A DNA stretch of 44,466 nt from Bacillota bacterium (GTDB taxonomy: Bacteria > Bacillota > UBA4882 > UBA8346), in assembly GCA_023402395.1 (NCBI GenBank), contig JAEYGI010000056.1:1-44466 (forward strand), given 5' to 3'. Made by a program: the position numbers and the translations under genes. This document shows, one piece after another, positions 32,377-41,213 of this stretch (position 1 is its first letter; every line of letters begins with the position of its first letter). The notes beneath the pieces are model-generated. The model saw only the letters and a list, made by a program, of their open reading frames with translations. It searched no databases and had not been told where the DNA came from.

Positions 32377-33675
32377 ATGAAAGATTTAAGTGTCAAACTG
32401 GGAAATATTCGCCTCAAAAACCCCATCATTTCCGCGGCGGGGCCGGTAGCGGGCACGGACAAGAACATCAAGAAGTGTGCTGATGCGGGTTTTGGCGCGG
32501 TGATTACCAAAACGACCTCATGGTTCAGCGAATTTCAACGGTTTCCCCGCCCCCGTTATTATATCTTCGATCACCGGGTCACCGCCCGTGAACCGCATGG
32601 TCCACGACCCGAGGAGTTCTCTTGGATGCATTTGGACCGTAACTCCCAATATCCGCCCGACAAATTCGTTAAGTTTATCAAGGAAAGCGCGGATTATTGC
32701 GCCGAGAGGGACTGCTTGCTCATTGGGAGTTTTGCTGGAGCCGGAATTCAGCAATGGGAAGAATTGGCCGTGAGTTACGCCGAAGCTGGAGCCAAGGCGC
32801 TGGAACTCAATTTTTGCTGTCCTTACCCCCAGACCATGCCGGAAAAATCCTCGGGGGATGAACATCAGATTGGGTGTACTTTTGGGGAAAATCCGGAATT
32901 GGGCATTCCGATTATCAAGCGGTTAAAAGAAGTCGTAAAGATTCCCATCTTCCCGAAGATGCCCCCTACGGCACGCAAGTATATCGCGGATATCGCTAAG
33001 AAATACAAGGAAGCCGGGGCTGACGGCATCTCGTTTTATGCCAATTCAATGGCGGTGAAGATTGACATCGAAACCGCCGAACCCTTGGGATTCGGAGTGG
33101 CCATCGGCGGCTCCCATGGGCACATGATGGACACTTTGGCCGACGTGGTCAAATTATCCAAGGATGTCCCGGGTTTGCCGATTCTGGCCGGCCGTGGCGC
33201 GCGTTACTGGTCCGACATCATCGAGTTTCTCATGGGCGGCGCGGCGGCGGTCGAGTTTTCGATCGCGATCATGGTCAACGGCCTAGGTTACGTGGAAGAG
33301 ATGTTGCACGACATGGAACGCTGGCTGGACAAGAAGGGCTATAACTCACTGTCTGAAGTTCAAGGACTGGCGCTGCCCAAAGTCTACCGGCCCGCCGAGA
33401 TCCGGGACAAAGTCAAGCCGCTCTATGCCAAGGTGGATGGGGTCAAATGCGTGGCCTGCGGGCGATGCGAGGATGTTTGCTGGTTCGATGCCGCGCATCT
33501 GCATGTCAAAAAAGGAAAAGGAGCCGCCAGCATCGTTGAGGGCCACTGTGTCGGATGTACCGCCTGTGCCCAGGTCTGTCCAGTCGGAGCCATTTCCCTG
33601 CATGAACGGACTGATGCGGAATATCTCCGCGCGCTGGTCTCGGCCCATCCGGAACTGGTTCCGGATATCAAATAA
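32377..33675 (+). CDS. PreA-like flavin and Fe-S dehydrogenase (dihydroorotate dehydrogenase fold)
   Basis: 432 residues from ATG 32377 (GGGAGG upstream). An FMN-binding TIM barrel opens with LSVKLGNIRLKNPIISAAGP, the PreA/dihydroorotate dehydrogenase start, has the active-site region ELNFCCPYP, and ends with two [4Fe-4S] motifs, CVACGRCEDVC and CVGCTACAQVCPVG. PreA normally works with the NAD(P)H- and FAD-binding PreT in dihydropyrimidine dehydrogenase, but no preT and no pyrimidine gene is near. Electrons could come from ferredoxin instead. In this locus it may reduce or oxidise a C=C bond of an unsaturated acid; that is inference. Confidence 0.82.
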   Translation: MKDLSVKLGNIRLKNPIISAAGPVAGTDKNIKKCADAGFGAVITKTTSWFSEFQRFPRPRYYIFDHRVTAREPHGPRPEEFSWMHLDRNSQYPPDKFVKFIKESADYCAERDCLLIGSFAGAGIQQWEELAVSYAEAGAKALELNFCCPYPQTMPEKSSGDEHQIGCTFGENPELGIPIIKRLKEVVKIPIFPKMPPTARKYIADIAKKYKEAGADGISFYANSMAVKIDIETAEPLGFGVAIGGSHGHMMDTLADVVKLSKDVPGLPILAGRGARYWSDIIEFLMGGAAAVEFSIAIMVNGLGYVEEMLHDMERWLDKKGYNSLSEVQGLALPKVYRPAEIRDKVKPLYAKVDGVKCVACGRCEDVCWFDAAHLHVKKGKGAASIVEGHCVGCTACAQVCPVGAISLHERTDAEYLRALVSAHPELVPDIK

Positions 33676-33725
33676 CCCGAAAAAAGATTCGTTACGATAA
33701 ACGGCAAGTTAAGGGGCGGAGTCTG

Positions 33726-34742
33726 ATGTCAAAAGAGCATGCCATCGCTTTATTGCCCGGCGACGGGGTCGGCCCGGAGTTGATTGAAGCAGCCCGTTGC
33801 GTTCTGGAAAGAGCGAAAAAAAGATCAGGAGAGTTTCGTCTGAGTTTTCACGAATACCCTTTTGGGCAAAAGGCTTACGATGACTGTGGCCAGGCTTTGC
33901 CCGAAGCGACGCTGGCCGGAATCAAACAAAGCAGCGCCACGCTGCTGGGAGCGGTTTCGGTAGCGCGTATTCCATCCCCTAGTCCAGTCGGTTTTTTACG
34001 CAAAGAGTTAAACCTCTATGCGGACGTGCGTCCGGTGCGTTCCTTTCAGGGCGCTTGGTCCTTAAAACCCGATATCGATTTAGTTTGCATCCGGGAAAAC
34101 ACCGAGGGCTTTTTGGCTGACCGCAGTCTTTATAAGGGATATGGCGAATTTATGCCCACCCCGGACCTGGTCATGTCGTTGCGGGTAATCACCCGTCAAG
34201 CCTCGGAGAACATTGCTAATTTTGCTTTCTCATATGCACGGAAGAACCAGCGAAAGAAAATAACCGTCCTCCATAAAGCGGCTGTCCTGAAAGAAGGGTG
34301 CGGGTTTTTCCTGAATATCGTCAGGGAAATCGGGCGCAATTATCCGGACATCGAGTTGACGGACGAATATATCGATAGCGCGGCGAACAATTTGATCGCC
34401 AAACCTGAGAGTTATGACATCTTGTTAACCACGAATCTGTTTGGGGACATCATTTCCGATGAGGCGGCCGCTCTGGTATCGAGCCTGGTTCCTACGGCGA
34501 ACATCGGACCGACCAATGCGTTGTTCATGCCCATCAATCATAATCCCCGGCCGCAAGACGCGGGCCGGGGAGTCGTCAATCCGTTGGGAACCATTCTTTG
34601 CGCCGGGATGCTCCTGGAGCACCTGGGAGAGGCGGCAGCGGCCCGGTCCGTGCAAAAAGCGGTGGAGGACAGCTTAATCAATGGAATGATCGCCAATCGT
34701 TCCACTGCGGAAATCACCAAGGCAATTTGCGACAGGATGTAA
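33726..34742 (+). CDS. Isocitrate/isopropylmalate-type beta-decarboxylating dehydrogenase
   Basis: 338 residues. The fold's signatures are present: LLPGDGVGPE, LRKELNLYADVRPVRSF (substrate arginines), IRENTEGF, the lysine region ITVLHKAAVLKEG, and LLTTNLFGDIISDEAA (metal aspartates). It should oxidise a 2-hydroxy-3-carboxy acid with NAD(P)+ and release CO2. ENTEG is like isocitrate/homoisocitrate dehydrogenases rather than isopropylmalate dehydrogenase. The cofactor loop normally reading HGSAPDIAGK is HNPRPQDAGRG here, a clear deviation. Together with the LeuCD-type pair it could form an isomerase plus decarboxylase module. Exact substrate unknown. Confidence 0.87.
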   Translation: MSKEHAIALLPGDGVGPELIEAARCVLERAKKRSGEFRLSFHEYPFGQKAYDDCGQALPEATLAGIKQSSATLLGAVSVARIPSPSPVGFLRKELNLYADVRPVRSFQGAWSLKPDIDLVCIRENTEGFLADRSLYKGYGEFMPTPDLVMSLRVITRQASENIANFAFSYARKNQRKKITVLHKAAVLKEGCGFFLNIVREIGRNYPDIELTDEYIDSAANNLIAKPESYDILLTTNLFGDIISDEAAALVSSLVPTANIGPTNALFMPINHNPRPQDAGRGVVNPLGTILCAGMLLEHLGEAAAARSVQKAVEDSLINGMIANRSTAEITKAICDRM

Positions 34743-34778
34743 ATTGCGCGACGAAACAGCTTCAAGGGGGAGTCGGAG

Positions 34779-35654
34779 ATGAAAAAAATTAAGGTGGGAA
34801 TCGTCGGTCCCGGCAATATCGGCAGCGATCTGATGTACAAAATCATGCGCAGTTCAATCCTTGAGGTCGGCATGATGGCGGGAATCGTGGAATCCGAGGG
34901 GATTAAACGCGCGGCCAAATTGGGGGTTCCCACCACCATCCACGGAATCGGTCCGATTCTGGAGAACCGGGATTTGAAACTGGTTTTTGATTGCACGGGC
35001 GCGCAGCCCCATTTGAAACATGCCCCGCTATTGCGGGAAGCCGGAAAAATCTCGATTGATCTGACTCCCGCCGCGGTGGGACCGTATGTTGTCCCTTGCG
35101 TCAATCTGAAAGAGCTTTATGATGAGCCCAATCTGAACATGGTAACTTGCGGCGGGCAGGCCACGGTGCCGATTGTGCACGCCATTCACCGGGCCGTGGG
35201 CGTGAAGTACGCCGAGATCGTCGCGGCGATTTCCAGCAAAAGCGCCGGGCCGGGAACCCGGCAGAATATCGACGAATTCACTCAAACCACCCGGGAAGCC
35301 TTATGCAAAGTGGGAGGAGCGGCGCGGGGAAAAGCGATCATCATTCTCAATCCGGCCGAGCCGCCGTGTTTGATGACCAACACCATTTATACCCGGGTGG
35401 AAAAGGCCGATCTGCCTTCGATCATCGCTTCGGTCGAAGATATTGTCCGTCAGGTGCAGTCCTATGTGCCGGGATACCGGTTGCGGGTACCACCGATGCT
35501 GGACGGCGACAAAGTGACCACTATCGTTCAGGTGGAAGGGGCGGGTGACTTTCTGCCCAAGTATTCCGGAAACCTGGACATTATCAACGCCGCGGCGGTG
35601 GCCGTGGCCGAGCGAATCGCCGCCCGTCTCATGGGCAAGGAGGGGATCGCATGA
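34779..35654 (+). CDS. Acetaldehyde dehydrogenase (acylating), MhpF/DmpF family
   Basis: 291 residues; converts an aldehyde and CoA to acyl-CoA with NAD+. N-terminal Rossmann motif GIVGPGNIGSD; catalytic C124 in MVTCGGQAT; SSKSAGPGTRQNIDEFT is a family segment. Start ATG 34779 behind GGGGGAG. Its stop overlaps the aldolase start by four bases (ATGA), and in known pathways the two proteins form a complex that channels the aldehyde. It is slightly shorter than the usual 300-315. Its likely product is acetyl-CoA or propionyl-CoA. Confidence 0.92.
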   Translation: MKKIKVGIVGPGNIGSDLMYKIMRSSILEVGMMAGIVESEGIKRAAKLGVPTTIHGIGPILENRDLKLVFDCTGAQPHLKHAPLLREAGKISIDLTPAAVGPYVVPCVNLKELYDEPNLNMVTCGGQATVPIVHAIHRAVGVKYAEIVAAISSKSAGPGTRQNIDEFTQTTREALCKVGGAARGKAIIILNPAEPPCLMTNTIYTRVEKADLPSIIASVEDIVRQVQSYVPGYRLRVPPMLDGDKVTTIVQVEGAGDFLPKYSGNLDIINAAAVAVAERIAARLMGKEGIA

Positions 35655-36685
35655 CAAGCGCCAGTCAAGGAAAGTTCATCAACATCGTTGACTCAACATT
35701 GCGGGACGGAATGCATGCCGTCACTCACCAATTCACCGCCGAGCAGGTGGCCGCGATCGCCCGGGGCCTGGATGAAGCCGGGGTTCCCTATATCGAGGTC
35801 ACTCACGGCGACGGCTTGGCGGGGACCTCCTACAATTACGGCTGGGATGCCGTAAGTGATGAAGTCAGGCTGAACGCGGCCAGACAGGCCATTAAAAATG
35901 CCAAGTTGACCGTACTGTTGATTCCCGGCATCGGAACTCATGAAGATCTGGAAATGGCCGTTTCATGTGGAGCCAAAGCAGTGCGGGTGGCCACTCATGT
36001 GACGGAGGCAGACATCGCCCAGCAGCATATCAGTCTGGCGAAGAAAATGGGGCTGGAGGCTTTCGGCTTCCTGATGATGTCCCACATGGTGCCTCCGGCC
36101 AAAGTGGCGGAGCAGGCCAAATTATTCTACGAATACGGAGCCGACTGCGTATATGTGACCGATTCGGCCGGAGCCATGCTTCCGGGTCAGGTGGCCGAAC
36201 GGGTAAAGGCGGTGGCCGATGCCGTTCCGATACCGGTCGGTTTTCATGCCCATCAAAATCTGACGCTGGCCACGGCCAACAGTCTTTCGGCCATCGAGGC
36301 GGGCGCTACTTTCGTGGATGCCTGCTGCCGCGGCCTGGGGGCGGGAGCCGGAAACGCGCAACTGGAAGCGTTAGTGGGAATTCTGGACCGGGCCGGTTAT
36401 GAGACCGGGGTCGATTTTTACAAGATCATGGATGTGGCGGAGAATACCGTTGAACCGTTAATGCACCGGCCTCAGGTGGTCCGCACCGCGCCGCTGATGT
36501 TGGGGTACGCCGGGGTTTATTCCAGTTTTCTGCTTCATACTTACCGGGCGGCGGAAAAATTCAATCTGGAGCCCAGGGACATCCTGGTGGAACTGGGCAA
36601 ACGGAAGATGGTCGGCGGCCAGGAGGACATGATCATCGACGTCGCTTATCAATTGAGCCGGGAACGCGAGGTCAAAAAAGGCTAA
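35651..36685 (+). CDS. 4-hydroxy-2-oxovalerate aldolase family, MhpE/DmpG
   Basis: 344 residues, DRE-TIM metallolyase. Splits a 4-hydroxy-2-oxoacid into pyruvate and an aldehyde. Active-site R18 and D19 (DSTLRDGMHA), H22, and metal ligands H199 and H201 (FHAHQN) are in place, and the C-terminal dimer-contact domain is complete. The four-base overlap with the dehydrogenase gene mirrors the meta-cleavage pathways of aromatics. Here, however, no hydratase (MhpD) or ring-cleavage gene is present, so the 4-hydroxy-2-oxoacid must arise in another way, perhaps through the other lyases of the locus. Confidence 0.92.
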   Translation: MTSASQGKFINIVDSTLRDGMHAVTHQFTAEQVAAIARGLDEAGVPYIEVTHGDGLAGTSYNYGWDAVSDEVRLNAARQAIKNAKLTVLLIPGIGTHEDLEMAVSCGAKAVRVATHVTEADIAQQHISLAKKMGLEAFGFLMMSHMVPPAKVAEQAKLFYEYGADCVYVTDSAGAMLPGQVAERVKAVADAVPIPVGFHAHQNLTLATANSLSAIEAGATFVDACCRGLGAGAGNAQLEALVGILDRAGYETGVDFYKIMDVAENTVEPLMHRPQVVRTAPLMLGYAGVYSSFLLHTYRAAEKFNLEPRDILVELGKRKMVGGQEDMIIDVAYQLSREREVKKG

Positions 36686-36723
36686 TCCAAGGGATTTTGG
36701 CATCAAGAAAGGAGGGCTTTTCC

Positions 36724-37971
36724 ATGGGATATACAATGACTCAAAAAATTATCATGAAAAAAACGGGCCGCGAGATTAAAGCGGGCGAAATCTGCCTGGT
36801 CACCCCGGATGTGGTTCTGATGCATGAAACCGGGACCTCCGGAACAACCAACGCTCTGAAGCAGATCGACTTTGACAAGCCCCATCCCGATCTGGAACTG
36901 GTGATGATGTCGGATCATTTCATTCCCGCGCATATTCTCGGCCACGCCGAAAATCAGAAAAAGACTCGCGATTTTGCTCACCGGTGGGGTGTCAAAAATT
37001 ATTACGAAATCGGCCGGGCCGGCATCTGCCATCAGGTCATGCCAGAAAAGGGGCATGTCCGATCCGGCGAACTGATCGTGGTCACCGACGCCCATGCGAC
37101 GACTTATGGCGGCCTGGGATGCCTGGGGCTGGGAGTGGGAGTAACCGATATGGCCATTTTGGTGGCCAGCGGCAAGTTCTGGCTGAAGATGCCGAAAGTT
37201 TTGGGCATCCGTCTGAAAGGACGGCTCAAGCCCGGCGCGTCGGCCAAAGACTTGTCGATCGCGCTTCTCCATGACATCAGTTTTGATTATCTCAATTATT
37301 GGGTGGTTGAATTCTTCGGGCCCGGAGTGGCCGACCTGAGCGTCGATTCCCGCCTCAGCCTGTGCAACATGATGTCGGAGGGCGGAATCAAGTCCTGTTT
37401 GGTGGAGTTTGATCAAAAAACCGATGAGTACCTGAAAACCCGGAGCAAAAAGCCGTATCAGCCGATCAACCCGGATCCGGACGCCAGCTACGATCATTTT
37501 ATCGAAATTGACCTGGATGCCATCGAGCCGATGGTGGCTTTGCCCCATCTTCCGACCAACGGGACTCCGGTCAGACAGGTCAAAGGGGTCAAGATTCATC
37601 AGGCGTTTATTGGTTCCTGCACCAACGGGCGGCTTGAGGATCTGAGAGCCGCGGCCCGGATACTAAAAGGAAAGAAAGTTCATCCGGAAGTCAGGTTGAT
37701 CATTACCCCCGCCACTCATGAAATTTGGTTGCAGGCCATGCACGAGGGGCTGTTTGAGATCTTCGCCGCCGCCGACGCGGTGATTACCAACCCGACCTGC
37801 GGCGCCTGCATTGGAGCCCACGGCTTGCTGGCCAAGGGAGAAGTCTGCATCTCCAGTTCCAACCGGAATTTCGTCGGCCGGATGGGAAGCGTCGAGTCCG
37901 AGATTTATCTGGCGTCGCCGGCCACGGTGGCGGCGTCGGCGGTCGCGGGTGAAATTGTTACACAGCAATGA
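36724..37971 (+). CDS. LeuC/HacA-type aconitase family hydro-lyase, large subunit
   Basis: 415 residues from ATG 36724, with AAGGAGGG at 36709-36716. Binds a [4Fe-4S] cluster through C299 (GSCTNGR), C359 and C362 (NPTCGACIGAH), and carries the substrate-region motif VTDAHATTYGGLG. The short 415-residue form paired with a separate small subunit is that of homoaconitase/isopropylmalate isomerase and of 2,3-dimethylmalate dehydratase of nicotinate fermenters. No leuA or leuB biosynthetic partner is here, so a catabolic role is more likely. It would move or remove water on the imported acid. Substrate unresolved. Confidence 0.9.
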   Translation: MGYTMTQKIIMKKTGREIKAGEICLVTPDVVLMHETGTSGTTNALKQIDFDKPHPDLELVMMSDHFIPAHILGHAENQKKTRDFAHRWGVKNYYEIGRAGICHQVMPEKGHVRSGELIVVTDAHATTYGGLGCLGLGVGVTDMAILVASGKFWLKMPKVLGIRLKGRLKPGASAKDLSIALLHDISFDYLNYWVVEFFGPGVADLSVDSRLSLCNMMSEGGIKSCLVEFDQKTDEYLKTRSKKPYQPINPDPDASYDHFIEIDLDAIEPMVALPHLPTNGTPVRQVKGVKIHQAFIGSCTNGRLEDLRAAARILKGKKVHPEVRLIITPATHEIWLQAMHEGLFEIFAAADAVITNPTCGACIGAHGLLAKGEVCISSSNRNFVGRMGSVESEIYLASPATVAASAVAGEIVTQQ

Positions 37972-37985
37972 AAGGAGGGCTTCAA

Positions 37986-38519
37986 ATGTCATCATTGGTG
38001 ATTGAAGAGAAGGTCATCGCGATTATGGGAGACGATGTCGATACCGACATTATTTTTCCTACGCGCTACATCGCGGAATTTGCCGAGGAAGAAGTCGCCA
38101 AGCATGTCTTGGAGGATGTGGACCCCGGTTTCCGGGCCAAGGCTAAGCCGGGCGGGATTATCATCGCCGGAAAAAACTTTGGCTGCGGTTCGGCCAGGGA
38201 ACAGGCGGCCTCGGGCTTGAAGGGCGCCGGGGTTCGATTGATCATTGCTCCGTCGTTCTCTCGCTCGTTTTACCGCAACGGAATCAATGTTGGCCTGCGT
38301 CTCCTGGAAGTGGAGGATTTGCCGAAAGGGCTGGCCAAGGACGGGGACGCGCTAAGCGTTGATTTTACGGCGGGCAAGATCGTCAATCGCAGCATCGGCG
38401 TTGCAACTGCTTTTGATCCGCCATCTTCCTTCGTCGTCGGCATTATGCAGGCGGGAGGCATTTTCAATTTTTACAAGCAGACCGACGGATACCGGAATTT
38501 AGCGGGCATGGGCCTGTAA
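37986..38519 (+). CDS. LeuD/HacB-type aconitase family hydro-lyase, small subunit
   Basis: 177 residues. The ATG at 37986 with AAAGGAGGG at 37971-37979 is preferred over the in-frame ATG at 37968, which overlaps that site. It is the swivel domain partner of the preceding gene: DDVDTDIIFPTRY is the classic small-subunit motif and GKNFGCGSAREQAASGLKGA carries the substrate-binding serine and arginine. The loop between, which sets substrate choice in LeuD/HacB enzymes, reads ...YIAEFAEEEVAKHV..., not the typical isopropylmalate form as far as I recall. Confidence 0.9.
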   Translation: MSSLVIEEKVIAIMGDDVDTDIIFPTRYIAEFAEEEVAKHVLEDVDPGFRAKAKPGGIIIAGKNFGCGSAREQAASGLKGAGVRLIIAPSFSRSFYRNGINVGLRLLEVEDLPKGLAKDGDALSVDFTAGKIVNRSIGVATAFDPPSSFVVGIMQAGGIFNFYKQTDGYRNLAGMGL

Positions 38520-38549
38520 TTGACGACGGAATGAAGAGGAGACGGAACA

Positions 38550-39224
38550 ATGATCAATATCATCAAGAATTTCAAACGGCCCTCGCCGGAACTGATTAAA
38601 GCCTATTCCGAACAGGCGGCGGCCACGGTGCATGAAGCCATGGGCAAACGGGGCGCCATGCAGTCTTCGATGAAGCCCCTTTATAGCGGGATGAAGGCCT
38701 GCGGATGCGCGATTACGGTCAAGTCTCAGGCCGGTGACAATCTGATGATTCTGAAAGCGCTGGATATGGCCCAGGCCGGGGACGTGCTGGTGGTCGACAC
38801 CGGATCGGTTACTGAAGAAGGACCTTGGGGAGAAATCATGACCGTGCAGGCCGTTATCAAGGGATTGGCCGGCCTGGTTATCGACGGCTCGGTCCGCGAC
38901 AGCATGGCCATCAAGGAATACGGGTTTCCGGTGTTTTGCAAAGGCGTGAGCGTCATCGGCACCGCCAAGGAAACCGTAGGCTACATCAATCATCCGATCA
39001 CCTGCGGCAATACCATCATCAACCCGGGCGACATCATCCTGGCCGATGAGGACGGCGTCGTGGTCATTCCGCTGGCCGAAGCCGAGGAAATCCTGGCGAA
39101 ATCCAAGGAGCGGGTGGCCAAGGAAGACAAGCAGATCGAGCGGCTGCGCGCCGGCGAGTCGTTATTCGCCATTGCGGGCCTCCAGGCGGTTCTGGACCAA
39201 AAAGGATGCATCGAAGAGAAGTAA
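38550..39224 (+). CDS. RraA-like lyase (HMG aldolase/oxaloacetate decarboxylase family), copy 1
   Basis: 224 residues. The family contains class II pyruvate aldolases that split 4-hydroxy-4-methyl- or 4-carboxy-4-hydroxy-2-oxoacids, oxaloacetate decarboxylases, and the RNase E regulator RraA. The metal/pyruvate pair is R116-D117 in DGSVRDS, and GPWGEIMT holds the conserved glycine loop. It is the most divergent of the three copies: the others have DNGG and RDVD where this has DTGS and RDSM. RNase E control is unlikely in such a locus; a pyruvate- or oxaloacetate-releasing step is the reasonable guess. GAGGAG precedes the ATG. Confidence 0.82.
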   Translation: MINIIKNFKRPSPELIKAYSEQAAATVHEAMGKRGAMQSSMKPLYSGMKACGCAITVKSQAGDNLMILKALDMAQAGDVLVVDTGSVTEEGPWGEIMTVQAVIKGLAGLVIDGSVRDSMAIKEYGFPVFCKGVSVIGTAKETVGYINHPITCGNTIINPGDIILADEDGVVVIPLAEAEEILAKSKERVAKEDKQIERLRAGESLFAIAGLQAVLDQKGCIEEK

Positions 39225-39257
39225 GCTAAATTTATCAATTTTAGGAGTTGAAAGAAA

Positions 39258-39938
39258 ATGGCGCAAGAATTCAAACGTGCTCCCCGGCATCTGGTCGAAG
39301 CTTTCAAAGCGATTTCCACCTGCAATATTTCCGACGCCCTCGATAAACTGGGTCTTCCCTGCGGTACTTACGGGATTAGCCCCTTGTACGACGTGCCCCG
39401 GATTGCCGGAACGGCGATCACCATGAAGATCGTGCCGTACGGTTCGAACAATCCCAGCGGGCATATGGGCGCTGATCCGCTCGACGCCGCCGAACCCGGT
39501 GATGTACTGGTCTTTGATAATGGCGGCCGCCTGGACCAGAACTGCTGGGGAGAGATCGTAACTCACGCCGCGCTGCAAAAAGGGGTGGTGGGAGTGATCG
39601 TCGATGGCGCGGCCCGGGATGTCGACGTCACCAAGGAAATGGGCTTCCCGGTCTTTGCTAGGGGCACCGTGCCTTTGACCGCCCGCAAACGCAACGTCCA
39701 GGGAGATTACAACTGTCCGGTGCGAATCGGCGGCTTGCAGGTCAATCCCGGGGAAATCGTGGTCGCCGATAGCAACGGGATCGTGGTGATCCCCACCGAT
39801 CGGGCCGAGGAAGTCCTGAAAGTCTGCAAGGAAATGGAAGTGCGGGAAGCCGAGATCATCCGCAAAATCAAAGCCGGTGTTTCGTTCCGGGATGTGGACA
39901 AAGCGTCCGGCTATGACACCATGCTTCAACAGAAGTAA
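39258..39938 (+). CDS. RraA-like lyase, copy 2
   Basis: 226 residues. N-terminal STCNISDALDKLGL is typical of HMG-aldolase-like proteins, with DNGG...CWGEIVTHAA and R120-D121 (DGAARDVD) as the active-site region. Closely similar to copy 3 (SDALDKL, DNGG, RDVD). It lies 21 bases before the aconitase X gene, so lyase and dehydratase are translated from adjacent reading frames. Family proteins are trimers with the active site between subunits, so mixed trimers of the three copies are possible. Preceded by AGGAG. Confidence 0.85.
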   Translation: MAQEFKRAPRHLVEAFKAISTCNISDALDKLGLPCGTYGISPLYDVPRIAGTAITMKIVPYGSNNPSGHMGADPLDAAEPGDVLVFDNGGRLDQNCWGEIVTHAALQKGVVGVIVDGAARDVDVTKEMGFPVFARGTVPLTARKRNVQGDYNCPVRIGGLQVNPGEIVVADSNGIVVIPTDRAEEVLKVCKEMEVREAEIIRKIKAGVSFRDVDKASGYDTMLQQK

Positions 39939-39959
39939 ATCTTTAACAGAAGGAAGCGG

Positions 39960-41210
39960 ATGGCATTGTTTTTAACCGACGAGGAAAAGCGGATGCTGGA
40001 TGGCGAAAAGGGCTATCCGGTCCAAAAGGCCATGCAGATTCTGACCGCGCTGGGAGAAAGCTTCGGCGCGGCGAAAATGCTGAATGTCTCCAGTTGCCAT
40101 TTGCCCGGGGCTTCGTTCATGCTTCTGGGCGAAGCCGGTCTGATGTTCGTGGAGGAGATGGGGGCCAAAGGAGGCTGTTTCGCCGCTTTTACCACCACCA
40201 ATCCGACGTCTTGCGATCCGAGCCAATGTGAGAAACTGGGCATTGAGGCAAAATATAAAGCCATGCAGGAGCGCGTCTCCGGCGCGTATCAACGGCTGGG
40301 CGCCATCACTACCGGTTCGTGCACGCCGTATTTCATCGGCAATGCGCCTCGGGTGGGCGAACATGCGGCGTGGGGCGAATCATCCGCTGTGGTCTATGCC
40401 AATTCGGTCCTGGGCGCCCGGACCAATCGGGAAGGCGGCCCCAGCTCACTGGCGGCGGCCCTGACCGGAAAGGCGCCGGCCTATGGCATGCATTTGACCG
40501 AAAACCGCTATGGCACACTGGTGGTTCATGTTTCCCGCCCGTTGCGGGGAATCGCCGATTACGGCACCTTGGGGTATTATGTGGGCACCATTGCCAAACA
40601 GGACATTCCGGTTTTCAGCGGGATCCCCGCGCACGTCACGTTCGATGAGCTAAAATCGCTGGGCTCGGCATTGGCCACGTCGGGGGCGGTATCGCTGTTC
40701 CACGTGGTCGGCGTGACCCCCGAGGCGCCCACGCTGGAAGCGGCCCTGGGCGGCAGGCGGCCGGAGATTACGCTGGAATATACCCAGAAAGATGAGCAAG
40801 AAGTCGAGGAACATCTTAATCTGGAGCACTCGGACCACGTGGACTGGTTGTATATCGGCTGTCCCCAATGTTCGATCCTGGAAGTTCGCGATATCGCGCG
40901 GGCCCTGGCCGGGAAGAAGATTCATCCTGAGGTGGAGCTGTGGATTTGCACCTCCACGCCCATCAAAACCCTGGCCGAGCAGATGGGTTATGCCAAGTTA
41001 ATTGAGGACGCCGGCGCCCTGCTGGTCTGCGAGACCTGTCCGGCCCACGCGCCAAACAAAGCCATGGCCAAGCTCAAAGGCTACCGCACCATTACGACTG
41101 ATTCCGCCAAAATGGCTCATTACGCGGCCGGAGAAGTAGGTTTTCCAACCCATTACGGCAGCACCGAAAAAGTGATTCAGGCGGCAATCCGCAAGAAGTG
41201 GGAGGAGTAG
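39960..41210 (+). CDS. Aconitase X catalytic (large) subunit
   Basis: 416 residues of the AcnX (former DUF521) family, Fe-S or metal dehydratases whose known members act on cis-3-hydroxy-L-proline (bacteria) or phosphomevalonate (archaea). Signatures: SSCHLPGASFML, TTGSCTPYF, NSVLGARTNREGGPSS, GCPQCSI and CETCPAHAPN. The small subunit is a separate gene three bases downstream, as in the split type. No proline racemase/reductase or mevalonate gene is present, and it is flanked by RraA-like lyases, so neither known substrate fits the context. A dehydration of a hydroxy acid in the locus is inferred. Confidence 0.9.
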   Translation: MALFLTDEEKRMLDGEKGYPVQKAMQILTALGESFGAAKMLNVSSCHLPGASFMLLGEAGLMFVEEMGAKGGCFAAFTTTNPTSCDPSQCEKLGIEAKYKAMQERVSGAYQRLGAITTGSCTPYFIGNAPRVGEHAAWGESSAVVYANSVLGARTNREGGPSSLAAALTGKAPAYGMHLTENRYGTLVVHVSRPLRGIADYGTLGYYVGTIAKQDIPVFSGIPAHVTFDELKSLGSALATSGAVSLFHVVGVTPEAPTLEAALGGRRPEITLEYTQKDEQEVEEHLNLEHSDHVDWLYIGCPQCSILEVRDIARALAGKKIHPEVELWICTSTPIKTLAEQMGYAKLIEDAGALLVCETCPAHAPNKAMAKLKGYRTITTDSAKMAHYAAGEVGFPTHYGSTEKVIQAAIRKKWEE

Positions 41211-41213
41211 GCG

